DNA of 48,507 bases from Azospirillum sp. TSO22-1 (GTDB lineage: Bacteria > Pseudomonadota > Alphaproteobacteria > Azospirillales > Azospirillaceae), in assembly GCF_003116015.1 (NCBI RefSeq), contig NZ_LGQZ01000053.1:1-48507 (forward strand), in the 5' to 3' direction. The translations under genes and the position numbers were made by a program. A model generated the notes under the pieces. The model searched no databases, was not told the DNA's origin, and worked only from the letters and a program-made list of their open reading frames with translations. Numbering within the stretch: position 1 is the stretch's first letter; every line of letters starts with the position of its first letter. This document shows, piece by piece, positions 48,405-48,507 of the stretch.

Positions 48405-48507
48405 ATGGTGAAGGTCCACGACCTTGCCATCATCGGCGGCGGCATCAACGGCTGCGGCATCGCGCGCGACGCGGCGGGGCGGGGCGCCTCGGTCTTCCTG
48501 TGCGAGC
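48405..48507 (+). CDS. glpD: Glycerol-3-phosphate dehydrogenase, N-terminus only (runs off the window)
   Basis: Only the first 34 codons are present. VHDLAIIGGGINGCGIARDA followed by AGRG is the FAD-binding motif that opens GlpD. The ATG at 48405 has AAGGGGAGGGG upstream; GTG at 48408 is an alternative. The enzyme would pass electrons from glycerol-3-phosphate to quinone at the membrane. Confidence 0.85.
   Translation, partial: MVKVHDLAIIGGGINGCGIARDAAGRGASVFLCE

Overview
The window is GC-rich and gene-dense, with short gaps, many 1-4 nt start/stop overlaps and a protein repertoire typical of a free-living or plant-associated alphaproteobacterium. It has many hybrid kinases, CheB/CheR modules, TRAP and ABC transporters and an Entner-Doudoroff route under an RpiR/HexR-type regulator. 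The overall look is Rhodospirillales, most like Azospirillum; this is an inference from protein families, not a database match. No rRNA, tRNA, CRISPR or phage genes were seen.

Layout. (1) 1-2.1 kb is a mobile-element scar. An RTX-type protein fragment runs off the left edge and is cut by a 458 bp element with 66 bp inverted ends (64/66 identical) that carries an IS110-like transposase relic. A 59 aa small protein, an M15-type (DUF882) peptidase and an IS5-type transposase fragment follow. (2) 2.1-20 kb is a signalling island: a membrane hybrid kinase, a giant HAMP-GAF kinase with three receivers, CheR, CheB, a REC-GGDEF cyclase, a LuxR response regulator, a PAS hybrid kinase, two tandem CheB proteins with a C-terminal Cys/His motif, and a CheR-PAS protein followed by two small co-directional genes. 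It has no CheA, CheW or chemoreceptor, so it looks like a non-flagellar CheB/CheR network. (3) 20.1-27 kb holds a LysR regulator divergent from a polyamine-type ABC transporter, an arginase-family ureohydrolase and a nitrilase-family amidase. (4) 27-34.1 kb holds an RpiR/HexR regulator divergent from edd-eda-gntK and a complete TRAP transporter. A palindrome overlaps the -35 of the predicted edd promoter. (5) 34.3-42.4 kb holds a polar amino-acid-type ABC transporter, a D-2-hydroxyacid dehydrogenase, a LacI regulator, an MhpD-like enzyme, a second gluconokinase and 6-phosphogluconate dehydrogenase. A perfect LacI-type palindrome lies upstream. (6) 42.4-48.1 kb, mostly minus strand, holds a periplasmic PQQ-type sugar dehydrogenase with a cytochrome c, then a class I P450 system (P450, 2Fe-2S ferredoxin, ferredoxin reductase) and a divergent AraC regulator. 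(7) The right edge holds the start of glpD behind a promoter with two direct repeats 20 bp apart.

Common theme of the right half: aldoses may be oxidised in the periplasm by the PQQ enzyme, aldonates imported by the TRAP (and perhaps the ABC) system, phosphorylated by two gluconokinases, and split between the Entner-Doudoroff branch (edd/eda) and the oxidative pentose-phosphate branch (gnd). A family of 100-140 bp GC-rich palindromic elements sits between genes at 22.3, 34.1, 37.4 and 48.1 kb, with an unrelated palindromic element at 40.8 kb.
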